DNA from: Gnetum montanum | Taxonomy: Eukaryota; Streptophyta; Gnetopsida; Gnetales; Gnetaceae | Assembly (NCBI GenBank): GCA_015680685.1 | Contig: MNCI01008012.1 | Span: forward strand, 204,667-268,666 | Direction: 5' to 3' | Length of the DNA stretch: 64,000 bases | Translations under genes and position numbers: made by a program | The notes under the pieces: model-generated | Databases searched by the model: none | Told to the model about the DNA's origin: nothing | Seen by the model: the letters and a program-made list of their open reading frames with translations, nothing else | Part shown: positions 11,106-23,380 of the stretch, piece after piece | Layout: every line of letters begins with the position of its first letter | How positions within the stretch are numbered: the first letter of the stretch is position 1

Positions 11106-12317
11106 ACATCGTTATGTCACTAAATTTTAGGTTAAAATACTATAGGACATGTTTACCAATGTAAATCATTCACAATGAGAATAAAATGGCATAAAATTGC
11201 TTATGGGCTAAATTTTAATTCAAACAACTTCATATATCCTTATGATAAAACTATTAAATTATATTCTTTTTCTTAGTCCCTGTGGGAAAATTAAGAAAAA
11301 TAATTTAATACATCATCTTAATTAATCATATTAAACATAACAAAAATTTCTGTTGGATAAAATCTATTATATTATATATAATTAATCATAATTTAATGCT
11401 TATTTATCTTATGTGATCAAAAGCTCTTAATATATAATTTTGCATAATTAAAGATGTCGTGGCTACTCTCTCATTATACAAAATTATATAGATCACTAAT
11501 CATAATTTTTATGCAGAAAAAATATGCATATATCAATGTCACTTCATAAATATATACAAAAAAATATGTATAAAAGTAATTTTTTCTAAAAATAATTACC
11601 AAATTCTAACATTTCTTTAAAAAATGGCAATAAACATAAATTATTTCAGAAATATTAATAATAAGCAACATTATTCTCATACCATAACAAAGATGTGGTA
11701 ATTAATTTAAAGGTTATGCGATGGAGCTATCATATTAGAAAATACAAACAATAATGTAGGAGCTATATTGGGAATATTGGTTGTAGAGAGCCCATGTAGG
11801 GAACATAGAGGCTACTCCACATGTGTCTCAGCCTTATCAGCTATTGTTCCAAAGCATGGGATCCATCTTTGCAAGTAGGGCACTTTCTACCACATGGCCT
11901 GGGGATCTTTCTCAACCTATCTTCAAAGGATGGAGGCTAAAGCACCTTGCTTCCCACTCCCTCTTGTTTGGATTCTCCATTTCATGAACCTTTCTAATAG
12001 TGTTTTCAAAGTGAAAAAAATAAGCAGAGGAGATAAAAATACTCAACTATCCATAATACTATAAACTCCAAGCCAAGCATCACTCCATAAGCAACATATA
12101 TATTTTAAAACAATTATTAATTTTGTTGCATACAACAAATTTAAAATCAAGTGCCATACATAATTCCACAATAAACATTTTTCTAGTCAATAATTGAATT
12201 GACTCAAATTCCCTCTAGTTTAACACCATTAATAGATGAAAAATCCATCCCAATTTAACACCATTATAAGAGCAGAAAAAAATATAGTTAAGCATCAAGA
12301 TAGAGACCAAACCTTAC

Positions 12318-12529
12318 TCTAATACCAAATGTTGAAAAAAAACTGTGCAGAAAATATTGGCTAGATGACACAATAATAGAATTTCATAAGGAATCAAAGA
12401 TGTGAAAATAAATCAAAATTGATGTCCAGCCATTGATGCCTTTATGTGAACTTGTTGTAGTGAGTGTACTAATTCTTCTATCACATAGATGCTCAACAAT
12501 GATGGTGTAGGCAAACTCTGAGCATTTGT
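12318..12529 (-). repeat. Primer-binding site and first part of D 5' LTR
   Basis: On the plus strand, CTCTAATACCA (12318-12328) is the complement of TGGTATTAGAG, an initiator-Met-type copia primer-binding site with one change. The LTR starts at 12330 with TGTTGAAAAA and runs to 12529, where element C inserted. The rest of the same LTR resumes at 40946. It aligns with 6387-6590. Confidence 0.85.
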
Positions 12530-12903
12530 TGAAGAGTCTAAAGGGCCTTGGATCTATGATCTAAGCTTAAAGGAAAAAAAGAACTTTGTTAGAACAAGCA
12601 CTCTTATTAAACTTTCTTAAATTCTATTATGAATTTCTTCTATTATCTATTATGAATGAATATGTGCTACTACAATTATATAGGCCTTTATATCCCAAGA
12701 ATAGATTTGGAGAGATAAGCATGAATCTTTGAAATCATGGGGATGATCCTTATCATCTTATTTAAGGATCTTCTTAATATGGGATGAGCTAAATATGGGA
12801 TTGGATAAGAATTACATGAATAAAATCTCATTTTATTTAAAATAGATTAATGGATGAGATCTATCTAATTCTATTGTGGAACATCTAGTCATCATATTCC
12901 ATA
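12530..12903 (-). repeat. 3' LTR of copia element C
   Basis: 374 bp, plus-strand text TGAAGAGTCTAAAGGGCC to ATATTCCATA. The terminal CA has become TA when compared with the partner at 40945. It is followed at 12904-12922 by a run of C (ATCTCCCCCCCCACCCCCC), the complement of an unusually G-rich purine tract. The partner LTR is 40572-40945. Confidence 0.9.
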
Positions 12904-12949
12904 ATCTCCCCCCCACCCCCCAATCATGGTAAGAGGTTCCACTCCTAGG

Positions 12950-13920
12950 AAGTCTTAGAAAGACTCAAAATTTTCATAACTTAGAATCTTAGTAAAGATG
13001 TCTACCATTTGTGCTTCAATTACACAATGTTACATGTTGAGTATGTTATCTTGGATTAGGCTTCTGAGCTGGTGATGCTTGATATCTATGTTCTTGAAAT
13101 GCCCATGATGAACAGGATTGTGAGCCATTGCAATAGCACTTGTGCTATCACAGTATAAGCAAATGGGAGGTTCGAGTGTATATCCCATTTTAGTGAAAAC
13201 AAAGTGGATCCATATGGCCTAAGTAGAAGCATATGATGTAGTAATGTATTTTGCTTTTGTTATTGAGAGTGTGATTTTAGATTGCTTCTTTGATCCCCAT
13301 GAGATAAGTGATGGATGAAAGAAGAAACAAAAATAAAATCATCTCCAAATACCTTTTTGTATATTGTTGTTTGGAACTAAATATTGGTGAAGCCTTCATG
13401 CATGAAAAATGCACAAATACATGCATACCATGCACATGGAGCTTGCTTAAGCTCGTATAATGCTTTATGGAGCTTGTAAACATGATTTCATTTTCCTTCA
13501 TCAATGAAGCCTCGTGGTTGTTCCACATAAGCTTCTTCATTAAGAAATCCATTTAGGAATGTAGAATCCATATCCAGTTGACAAACCACATAGCTAGCTT
13601 GTATAGCAATGGTAAGAAAGATTCTCATGCATTTCATCTATGAAACAAGAGCAAAGTTATCATCAAAGTCTCTACCTTACTATTGGAAATATCCTTTGGC
13701 AACTAGGTGAGCTTTGAATTTTTATATTTCATCATATTGATTTTTTTTAATTTTAAATATCCATTTTAAACCAATAATAGGCTTACTAGATGGATGAGGA
13801 ACTAGAATCCAAGTGTTCTTTTTATTAATTTGTTATAACTCTCTTTCCATGGCATCAATCCAGTAGCTATCTAGTGTAACTCTTTTAATGTTTTTATTAA
13901 TTTGTTGTAACTCTCTTTTA
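12950..13920 (-). pseudogene. Element C RT and RNase H, with internal deletion
   Basis: RT motifs around 13550-13440 (NGFLNEEAYVEQPRGF and LHKALYELKQAP) are followed by FGDDFIFVSS (about 13330), the copia YxDD region. Almost at once the text becomes RNase H sequence (SWGSKKQSKITLS at about 13290, then CDSTSAIAMAHNPVHH at about 13130 and DIKHHQLR). In copia elements nearly 200 residues normally separate these blocks, so the palm C-terminal part, thumb and connection are deleted. Frames shift between blocks. Confidence 0.78.
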
Positions 13921-15130
13921 ATTAAACCATTATTACTCCCCCCATCAGCGTAAGTAGCACAAAAAATTTATCGTCCATCGCAGTGTAGAGAGCATCCTCA
14001 ATAAAATCCATGTCATGGGTTGGTGGAGCCATGTCTTCACAAAAGTGACTTTGTGTCATGCACTTTGTAAAATTTGTATCTAGCATGTTGGAGGTTGGAT
14101 CATATTGAGGTAGCCAAGAAGTGGATGGAATCTATCATGATGTGGAAATTGTTAAGGTAGAAGGTGTGTTAGATGGAATGATTTGAGAGGGTGTTGTTGC
14201 AGAGGTTTTTCCTTGAAGAGGGAATGAAATTTGATGATGTTTCTGCATAACATTGGTCTTTCAAAAATTTTGATATTTATCCCAACATGGAGTAGTGTTT
14301 GAAATAGATGCTACATTGGAATGATCTACATCCCATCTTGGACATTGTTGGATAGAAGAAAAATAGGGTGGTAATGAGGATGAAAAATAGTGCGGAATAC
14401 CGTAATGTGGTGGCATGATGTATCAGTTAGGCTGTTGGAAAGTTGGAGAAGATAATATGGGACCACTGTATTTGGCTAGTGCATGACTAAAATGGGCAGA
14501 GGATGAGAACATGGATGTAGCAAAAAAATGGGGAAAAACAACATCGTGGATGGCCATGTCACTATAGAGTTTCCCGTGTTCTCCATGGCTAAAAGTAGAA
14601 AAATAGTCCACATGAGGGTCAAGTGTAAGATGATAGTCTTGGGCCACAAGGGTTGTGGTTGTTAGAGGGAATTGGCTAGGATGTGGTTGGCTTGGACTTA
14701 TTACTACCATGGATTCATGTCCAAAATTGGTAGCAATAGGCACATTTTCTACTGGTTTGTGACTAGAAAAATGAGAAGAATGTAACTGGGATTTTGTGTC
14801 TTGTGTATTGTTTGGGTGATGTGTGTTGATAGGAATCTATGTATTGTTTAGGTGATGGGTGGTGATGGGAATTTGTGTGAAGGAGTAGTTGGTGTGTGCT
14901 TGACTTGTGCCACTAGGAGATGATGATTGTGGCTAAAAAGAGGTCATCGTTCTTGTGGGGAAAATGTCTTCTAGTTGTTGTATGTGGACACTTGTGTGTG
15001 GATAGGTAGGAGAAGTATATTACCTAGGTTGACATTAAAGGGATGGCATTGAAAGGAGGGTAGATAAATCAAGTGTAAGCAGCTACAAATCAGAAAACAT
15101 TCTATTGTTAGTAGGACCCTCCATCATCTT
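13921..15130 (-). other. Element C integrase-RT spacer
   Basis: This is the stretch between the integrase C-terminal region and RT, normally a poorly conserved Ser/Pro-rich linker in copia polyproteins. An open 106-codon piece at 14423-14743 is rich in Ser, His and Pro and fits that linker. A diverged short duplication around GTGTTGATAGGAATCTATGT (14820-14880) is visible. No conserved domain. Confidence 0.55.
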
Positions 15131-15133
15131 GTA

Positions 15134-16069
15134 TTAGCCTTGAGAATTGTTGAAAAAATTGGTAGATCTTTTAGGACGTTGGCCTAGTTTATGTATAGAG
15201 AACATGAAGTTTTGTGGTATGGTCATGTTGCCATAATGTTGGAACATTTCCTCCATGAAATTCACCTCACATAAATCAACCACCTTTTTATTTGCAACAT
15301 CATAGCACTTGTATGCTTTGGAATTTGACGTATATCCAATAAAAATACACAGTGTATATTTCATATCTAGTTTTTTCCAGTTTTGTGTAGGGATTTTCAC
15401 ATAGCAAGGTGAACTAAAAATTTTCAAATGAGAGATATTGGGTGGATAACCATTCCATAAATCATATGGTTTTTTGCTTAGAATTAACCTTGGTGCCACC
15501 CTATTTAAAAGTGATGTTGCACAAGCTTCTACCCAAAAATTACTCTCTAAACTTGACAATTAGACTAGACATCTTGATATTTCAACCATTGTTCTATTTT
15601 TTCTCTCACCAATGTCATTTTTTTGAGGTGTGAATGATATGGTAGTTTGATGAATAATCCCATTTTTCTTGCAAAATTCATCAAATTCATTTGATAAAAA
15701 TTCACCACCACAATCTGTTACTTTGATTTTCTACTTTCACCTTGAATTCTTTAAAAAATCCTAATGTTTAATCTTTTAATTTCATAAAATAACCCCAAGG
15801 AAATTTGAAAAATCATCCACTATGATTAACATATATCAATTTTTACCTAGGCTCAATGTTTGCATGGGACCACATAAATCCATATGAACTAGATCTAATT
15901 TTTCTTGAGATCTATGTTCTTTTCTAGGAAATTGCAATCTTGTACTTTTTCCTAGTTGACATATGCCACAATCATGATTATTTGGCAAAGAAAAATTTAG
16001 CATACCTCTTAAAATTTCTCCTTTTTGCATGCAGTCCAATTGAGCCAAAGTTGACATGTCCTAACCTAG
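15134..16069 (-). pseudogene. Element C integrase, cut by element A
   Basis: 15836-16057 holds the zinc and core start (CGICQLGKSTRLQFP, then DLVHMDLCGPMQTLSLG). 15134-15559 holds the core end and C-terminal motif (FWVEACATSLLNRVAP, KKPYDLWNGYPPNISHLKIF, CIFIGYTSNSKAYKCYD). The intervening core has stops and frameshifts. At 16069/16070 the text enters the LTR of A; the upstream protease of the same polyprotein resumes beyond 39123. Confidence 0.82.
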
Positions 16070-16955
16070 TGATGAGCAACGAGGTACCCCTATGCCCAAC
16101 CATATGAATCACGAGCGTTCACACATGACCCAATCAAATTCCAAAGATTGCAAGCACTTACATACATAAAATTGTAGTAAGAAAAACCTCAATTAGAGTG
16201 GTTGTTGTCTTCCCAACCTCACTTGTGATATTCTAAAATGATGGTTGAGTGAGATTAAGGCAAATGATTTTTATAAGTTTTCTTTTTATCTTTAAAGTAT
16301 AATTATTCTAGTGTAGGAAATAAAAGGCTATATAATTTTACAATTTTTCTACTCTATCGCTTAACTATCCCTAGCATAAACAACCAATCCCATCCTCCAT
16401 GCATATCCTAAGCATGTCCTAAGTACTACTTGGTTACCAGATGTTAAGCATCAATAGGTTTCCAAGTGTTAGATATATGTTTGAGATGGTCATGCTTATG
16501 GTTCTCATAAACTATGAAAAGGACTGCAACTGTAAAGTGATAATAATAAAAGCTTTCGAATTATTATAATAGTAAAATATTTTAATACTTAAGTAGTTTA
16601 ATCCAAATGCTGCAAGGAATGTTCAAAAAGCTCATCTTTATTTTCGGTCATGTCAATGGGCTCAAGTACATTCGCACTCGAACAAATAGCCATACACTCT
16701 TTAAACTCTTGCTGCATGCACTTGGAAAATATTCTAACTTTCATGGAAACAAACTGCAAGAGCTTCGCTATCACTATATCCAAAGATGCCATAAATGCTA
16801 CGAGTGCATGCATATTTATAGTAAAAAATAGAGTCTATGTTAATGCGGTTGCATTAACGCATGGATGGATGTATCGATGGGGTCACGTCAATGTGGCCAC
16901 ATGAACGAGGCTTAGTTAATGCAGCCCAGTCGATGCATCACTGAACACTTCATCA
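16070..16955 (-). repeat. 3' LTR of gypsy element A
   Basis: 886 bp, TGATGAGCAACGAGG to GAACACTTCATCA on the plus strand. A TATA box CTATAAATATG lies at about 16811-16821 (minus) and AATAAAGATGAGC at about 16630-16642. R and U5 resemble those of element B, but U3 lacks the GATATC palindromes and instead carries GTTAATGC/ATTAACGC blocks (16840-16945). Confidence 0.88.
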
Positions 16956-16968
16956 TACCCCCATGACT
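16956..16968 (-). other. Polypurine tract of element A
   Basis: Plus-strand TACCCCCATGACTG, the complement of CAGTCATGGGGGTA, adjoins the LTR. It matches the tract of element E at 2998-3012 with one change. Confidence 0.72.
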
Positions 16969-17192
16969 GAGTGAAAAATTTTCCTTGTGTTTATTACAAC
17001 TTGGAAGGTATGAAGTTATTAATGACACACATGAAAAAACACATATATATACACATTGACTCTATCAACCCACCACGTGGCTGAGTGTACGGAAAAACAA
17101 ATTACAAAATTTTGGTGCTCATAGACAATAAAATTAAACACCCTGACAACAATGGATTCTCAACCCTACCAAAATGCTAAATTTTCTGGAGA

Positions 17193-20048
17193 AAGTCACA
17201 TAGTTCTTGGTGGTAGTAATTTTGATAGGCCTTCACCAGCTTCTTGTGCACGTGGTAGTTGAGGCATTGGTGATGGTTGCCCTACGGCTACTGTGACTTC
17301 CAGAGGTAATTGAAAAGCTTCCAACAATGCCCTCATCTTATCTTCTTTGCTTCTAGGATTGTTCACAGTCCAAGCAGCTTTTCCAATGTGTGTTGGAACC
17401 AGAACATCCCAAGGACATGGAAGTGCAGGGAAGAGCTCCTTCAAATTGACAAACCAAGCAACAAACTATTTCTGTTCAATATCAAACACTCAAACTGATG
17501 TCTGTAGATACTAGTAGTCATTCATTTTTCAAGCCAAGTTCTTTGCAACAGAGCATTATCCTTCAAAATGGGTGCAAAGAATTTCAAGTTCTGCATTTCA
17601 TATTTCTAACTTTTACTTTGTCTCTTTATGCACTTTGAACTTACCCTCATATAAAGAATACAAGGTGGCCACTTTCTTCTCAAGGTCTGACCACAGCCTT
17701 CCAGCTATCAACATAACTAGGTTTTCATAAAAAAGATTGGATAATTCCATATATTTTATCATATCTTCAATCTATAGCTCTTTGAGACAGATCTCAGCTT
17801 GGTTGTAGGTGTTCAATCCATCAAAGATAGGTTGCCACACCTTACCTCCTTCCCTAAGCTATTGGAGTGCTTGATTCATCTTAGCCTTTGTGATTTGGAT
17901 TTTTTCTCATTAATTTCTTTTAGTAATCCCACTTGGTTCCTATAATGATTTTTTACTCGTTTAAGCTTAACATCCTCATTTTTCCAAGCAAAAATTTCAA
18001 TAGCTGATTTTTGTTGCAAGGCTCGGACTTCCTCCATGGATAGATTACAATTTTCGGTAGCCAATCTTCTTACATCAATGTTTACCCTAGCTAGCTCCTC
18101 TTGCTGTTAATGGATAAAATCTTTCATGTGTTGATTTTTGACACCAACATTGTGCAGGAAATAAACTTTTGTGGTCAACTTGACATTCTCCTGGTGAACC
18201 TCTACCAAGTCCTTATTTACATGATAAGAATGAGTTTCTATTAAGGACTTGTCAAAGATCGCTTACTCTCGCTCCTTCTCAACCATTTGAAGTTTGGTTT
18301 GAAGCTGTTGAAAAGCTTCATCCTTGGTGTGTTCATAGTTGAGGAGAGCCAGATTAGCAAGTTGGACCCTTAGTTGGGCAACTTCCACAGCTAAGCATTG
18401 ATAATCTTCCTAGGCTACTTCAAGTTTCCCCTCTAAGATAAGGTAGTTACCCTTTGTTGAGAGTAGCTTTGACTGGGTTGCAGTGATGTTGTCTAGAAGA
18501 TCAAAGACATCTTGAAGCAATTTTCTAGTTCCCACCAGTTAGTCCAAAAATTCTTCATGTTGGGTTATGTTGATTCTAATATACTGAGTGCCTACGAATG
18601 TTTACACATCTCCAAGTCCATGTACATCTAGTATAAGCACCATAGGTGCATTGAAAGCCATAGCAATTGTATTAGCAATCACTTCTACCACAACTTCTTA
18701 TCCATGATGTTGCATTACCAAGATAGTCACCCTCTTTCCATCTTCCAAGCACATTGAGAAATTAGTGGCATTTCTTGAAATTTTAAGAAATAGTTGTTGG
18801 GTGGAAACCATTACTTCTTAAAAATTGGGGTCTATTCTTGTAGGCACTTGTGTTTGTGTGGGAGAAAACATTGGCCCTACTCTCTCTAGTAGACTTACAG
18901 ATCAAGCCACTTATTCAAGATGGCTCATTGTAGGGTGGTATACTGAATGGTCTTCTCCACTGCTAGTTCCTACTGGTTGCTCCTGTTGGATCAAGAGTGA
19001 TTGTAAGATCTCATGTATGTGCTTTGCGATCATATGCAAGTTTGACCTTGTTGCTTGTGTAGGCAGTGGAGGTGGTTTCTACTCTTCCCTTATTTTTGTT
19101 GTGGCAAGAGTTTTATCTTTCATCATCTCATGCCACAAGGCAATTGGGGCATGATGAAGTGTATCATTGGCATAATGTGCTATCTCTACCCATTTACATA
19201 ATTTTTTAATTAGGCAGGGAAAGGGAAAAGCTCTCTTCCACATTTATTTTTAGCAAATCTTTTCATAGTTTCAAGAAAAAGCAACTATGAAAGGTTGATG
19301 AGAAATTTTTTGCTTAGATGGCACATGCACGAGCAGAGAAGGTAGCGATCTTGCTAGGTCTTACCATTGGATTTAAGTGGTAACATGTAATTTTTGAGTA
19401 AACCCTCTCTGCGGTGGTTAATGTGTTGAACTCCTTATGGTCTAACCCATAACACCACTTGATCCACTTACCTTTTACCTTGGGGTTTGCTTGTTTTGGA
19501 ATCTCTTCCACATTAGCCCCATTCTTAGACAACCCAAGAGCTTGCGTGATTGCCTCTACAGAGTAAGATACATGGATGTCCTTAACTCTTACTTTGGACC
19601 TCGACTATCGATTCGTCCAGAAGAGGTAAGTTTCCCCTAGATACCATTCACCACTAGATGTGATGATTAGCCACATAGGAGAATTTTGCAATTGCATTTT
19701 TACTTCTTCTAATGAATTTTCTAGAAATGGTCTAAAGTTTAATTCTTGAAGGACCGTTCATTACAGCACCCTAGGCTTAATAGAGTCAATACAAGCTTAG
19801 GTTAGGGTGACCTCAAGTTGTGGTGCTATCACTGGAGTCTCTTCCCCTTGTGATTATTTGCTAGGAACATCCTCTTCAGGAATCTGATGAATAGATTCTA
19901 CATTAGGTTCTTTGTGGAGAGGGCCAGTTACATGTGAGCCCTCCACGTGCTCTTGAGGTCATGAATCCCATTCTCTTCTAGTTCTAAGTCACTTGTCCCT
20001 CAATTGTGATAGTCCTTCTTCCCTTGGATGCCTCGGTTTACATGCTAT
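17193..20048 (-). pseudogene. Extra ORF downstream of pol (element A), decayed
   Basis: Homologue of the element E ORF. Shared landmarks on the minus strand: acceptor-like CTGCAG just upstream (20049-20054), GEWYLGETYLFW (about 19650) where E has stops instead of Trp, LTTAERVYSKITCYHLNP (about 19400), FPCLIKKLCKW (about 19210), a coiled-coil block NLSMEEVRALQQKSAIEIFAW (17876-18064), LPCPWDVLVPTHIGKAAW (about 17400), and the end LPPRTM plus TGA at 17193-17195. Length is about 950 codons, close to E. Frameshifts and stops are scattered through it. The protein resembles the plant putative-transposon-protein domain followed by a coiled coil. Its role in the element is unknown. Confidence 0.7.
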
Positions 20049-20054
20049 CTGCAG

Positions 20055-22075
20055 TCACAACATAACCATGAATTAACATGTGTATACATTACTCAGAATG
20101 ACAATAATACACCTTCTCATTTTGGCTAAGCTATGATAATGGCACGTGCATCTTGTTTGGTTCCTCGGAGTGTAGTTGATGGGTTGAATTAAAATTAATA
20201 AGTTTTTTTTGTTTAACAACTAAGAGGTGTTAAGTCTTTGATAATCATCATAATCATAGACCTCCCCACCCCCTCCCCCCAACAATGTAGAGCATACCTC
20301 TGATAGTAAAAGGATGAAAGAATGGGTAGCTTGGGACACATGGTAAGAAAGGTATGTGCTTGGAAAGAAGACTGGACATAGAAAAATCGAAAAAATTCCC
20401 CTAGTGTTATGAAAAAATGGACAAATTTCAAAGGCATGATGTGGGTATATATAGTGTTTTTTTAGCTGCATCAATGGGGCCACATAAATGAGGCTATCTA
20501 AATGTAGGTGGATGAGTATACAGGGCCTAGTTGATGTAGTTGTTCAGCTGAGTTAACTTGCGTTGACTGATGAATTAAGAGCCCAAATCTATAAATTATA
20601 GCATAAAATTAGAGTGATTTGAGAACCCAAAGATCAGAGAATAATATGAGACAAAGAGGAAGGAAGATTGTGATCAAAATAAGATTCAAATTTAGGAGAA
20701 TGTCATAATATGGAACTTGGTGGATAAAGAGCCTCACAATGGGTAGCATAGAAATGGTTGACTAACTATATCAAAGGGGTAGGAGATTAACAAGCAAAAC
20801 CAAAGGATATGCAAGTGGGTCCTTCCAATAGCAGGCTTCAGCCTTGTTTGCCCTTGCACATCGTCAATATAGGATTCTATGGATCCCATAGTTAATTAAT
20901 GGCCATTGAAAGTTAATACCCACATCCACAAGAACTAGTCAAAGGATTTACAACTTCTAGCAAACCAAGATAGACGATCAAAACATAAAACTAGCAGTGA
21001 GGTGAGTAATGGAGAGAAATTGATGAAGAGAAGAGGGTGTGAAATGAAATTCCTAATTGTGGTCACATGAAGTCCCTTGTGAAGTGTGTGATTAAGTGAC
21101 CTAGTGGGATCCATCCTCAATCCAGACCAAAACTAGCCACACTCAATGACTTCACATCAACATTCTAAGACTAGTCCATCCCTTGAGATATAAGAATGCT
21201 ATCACAAAACAACCACCATTCCAAAATGGGTGAGATATAGGAAGTGAGAAAGGGCCTTAGTTAGATTGGAGAAAAAAATTCCCATAACTAGTTCTTGTAG
21301 CCCTTTAAAGTTGATCTAAGGGATGTGCTTTGAATTCCCATGTTTTTTTTCTTGAATGGGAACCACACCATGCAAAGACCAATGCATTTTTGCATTTATT
21401 TTGTCCAAGGGGTGTGCTTTGAATCCTCATTTTCCCATTTTTTTTTGAATGAAGAGGACCACACCATGCAAGCACTAACTGCTATTTAACTTCTTGTTAT
21501 GAAAGGATATGGAATGGTAAGAGGTCCATGAGAACACTCTCACATACAGGGTAATAGAAAAGCACAAAGAATGCTACATTCCCTTGAAGTCATAGCTTGT
21601 TTAAACCGTTGGATCCTCCTCAAGTCTAGAAACTACATAAGTCACAAATTAATTAAAGTTGTTTTTAATGAAAAAGGGATTGCAGGTTTTCGAAATAAGG
21701 AAAACCATAGCATGTGTGGATGGGTGGATGACATGGACTTACTACCTATTACATGAAAAGAAAGTATAACTTAGCTTCTTGGAACAAAAAAAATGCTAAG
21801 GAAGGAACTACATATAATAGGCAAACCATAATATGCAAACCACTACAAAGAGCAACAATTACACCATTACATTCTAAGACGATAAGATAGCTTATTAGTG
21901 AAAAATATAAAATAACTGAAAGATAAGTAAGTATATACATATAGAAATAAAGAAAGAAAAAGTAGGTAAGAATTGTAAAACGTACAAACAATGGTGTAAA
22001 AAAATGTGTAAAACAAAAACTTTTAGAAAAATAACTAAGGAACTAGTAAAAGGTTTTAGCATGGATGGTGATTTC
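20055..22075 (-). other. Element A pol-to-extra-ORF spacer
   Basis: Non-coding stretch between the end of pol and the extra ORF. Its right part (about 20900-22075) aligns with 29450-30420 of element B, sharing ACTCAATGACTTCACATCAA-like text and a AAAGGGCCTTAGTTAG block. At 20455-20580 it holds a copy of the U3-type repeats of A itself (GCATCAATGGGGCCAC, then AGTTAACTTGCGTTGACTGATGAA). Confidence 0.6.
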
Positions 22076-23380
22076 CCCTATAATTAAATTGGGAGAAGGG
22101 GATCCAAAAAATGGAATGAGCTTGACTATGTGATGAGAGGGTAGTGACACTAGTTTGGTGGGGTTCATGGAAGGGTTTTAATTGTTGCATATTAACTAAC
22201 TATGTTCTTGTGGGATCCTCAGGTTTGTGTATAAGTAGGGCCTTGGATGAAAAGGTCTCTGAAACAATATAAGGTCGCTTCCACAGTGTTTGAAACTTAG
22301 TATGTTGTGGTACATGTGTGGGGTTCCAATAGAAAACCTTATCTCCACGTTGAAATGTTACCTTTGAAATCCTAAGATCATGATGTTTTTTATTATAGAC
22401 CTTGTACGCTTCATTTAATAAAAGTGCTACTAATCAATTCTCATCTAGCACATTCAAGTTGATGAGTCATTCTTGTTGTGCTAGGGATAAGTAAAGACCC
22501 AAGTCACTGTTGGTGGATAGTGTTCAGAGTTCTACCTAAATTTAAAGTTTTGGTAGTTTCCCGTACACTAACTCGTAAGGAGAGTAGCCTATAAGAAGTT
22601 TCCACATTAAGCGGTAGGCCCAGAGGGCATCGTTAAGTTTTGTAATCAAATCCCTCTTATATTTGCTAATGGTCCTAGTTAGGATCTTTGTAATCTCTCT
22701 ATTTTGGCTTGCCCATTGGCTTGGGGGTGATAGGGTGTTGTAAATTTATGTTCGACCCCCAAGCACTGCATGAGTTTACGAAATGTAGTGCCCGTGAAGT
22801 GAGTGCCATTATCTGAAATGAGTGCATGTGGCACCCCAAACCTATTCATGATTTACTATTAGACAAACTGTGTAGCTATGGTTGAGGAATAGTTAGTAAT
22901 AACTACCACCTCTACCCACTTTGTACAATAGTCTACTATGATGATGATATATGCCTTCCTGTTGGACATGGGTGTGATGGGGACCATAAAGTTGATGCCC
23001 TAAATATCGAAGGGTTCTAGTGGTTGAATCCATTGTTGAGGTCCCTTCATTCTTGCCATCTTCCCACCATCTCTTTGACATTATTCATAGGAGCAGAAAA
23101 ACCATTAAGCATCTCTAAAGAGTGTAGGCCAATAATAGCCTATGAGAAGGATCTTAATGGCTATGCATCATCCAGCATAATGGCCCCCGCAAGGGCCCTC
23201 ATGAGCATCCTAGAGGATGCACAGTTTATCCGCATCAAGGATGCACCATCGAACCAAGCCATCCGCACACACCTTGTAAAGGTGTCCATTGATTTCCATG
23301 AAGTGCTTGGCTTTGTGAAGAAACCATTGTTTCTTCTAATGATCCCACTCCTTTGGTAGCTCTTGTGTCAAAAGATAGGT
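22076..23380 (-). pseudogene. Element A integrase
   Basis: Minus-strand text in several frames gives GVPHALISDNGTHFTG (about 22800), LGVEHKFTTPYHPQANGQ (about 22730) and KAYIIIIVDYCTKWVEV (about 22930), the gypsy integrase core with the second catalytic Asp intact. The C-terminal part aligns with the open stretch 30423-30689 of B. Multiple stops and frameshifts. Confidence 0.8.
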
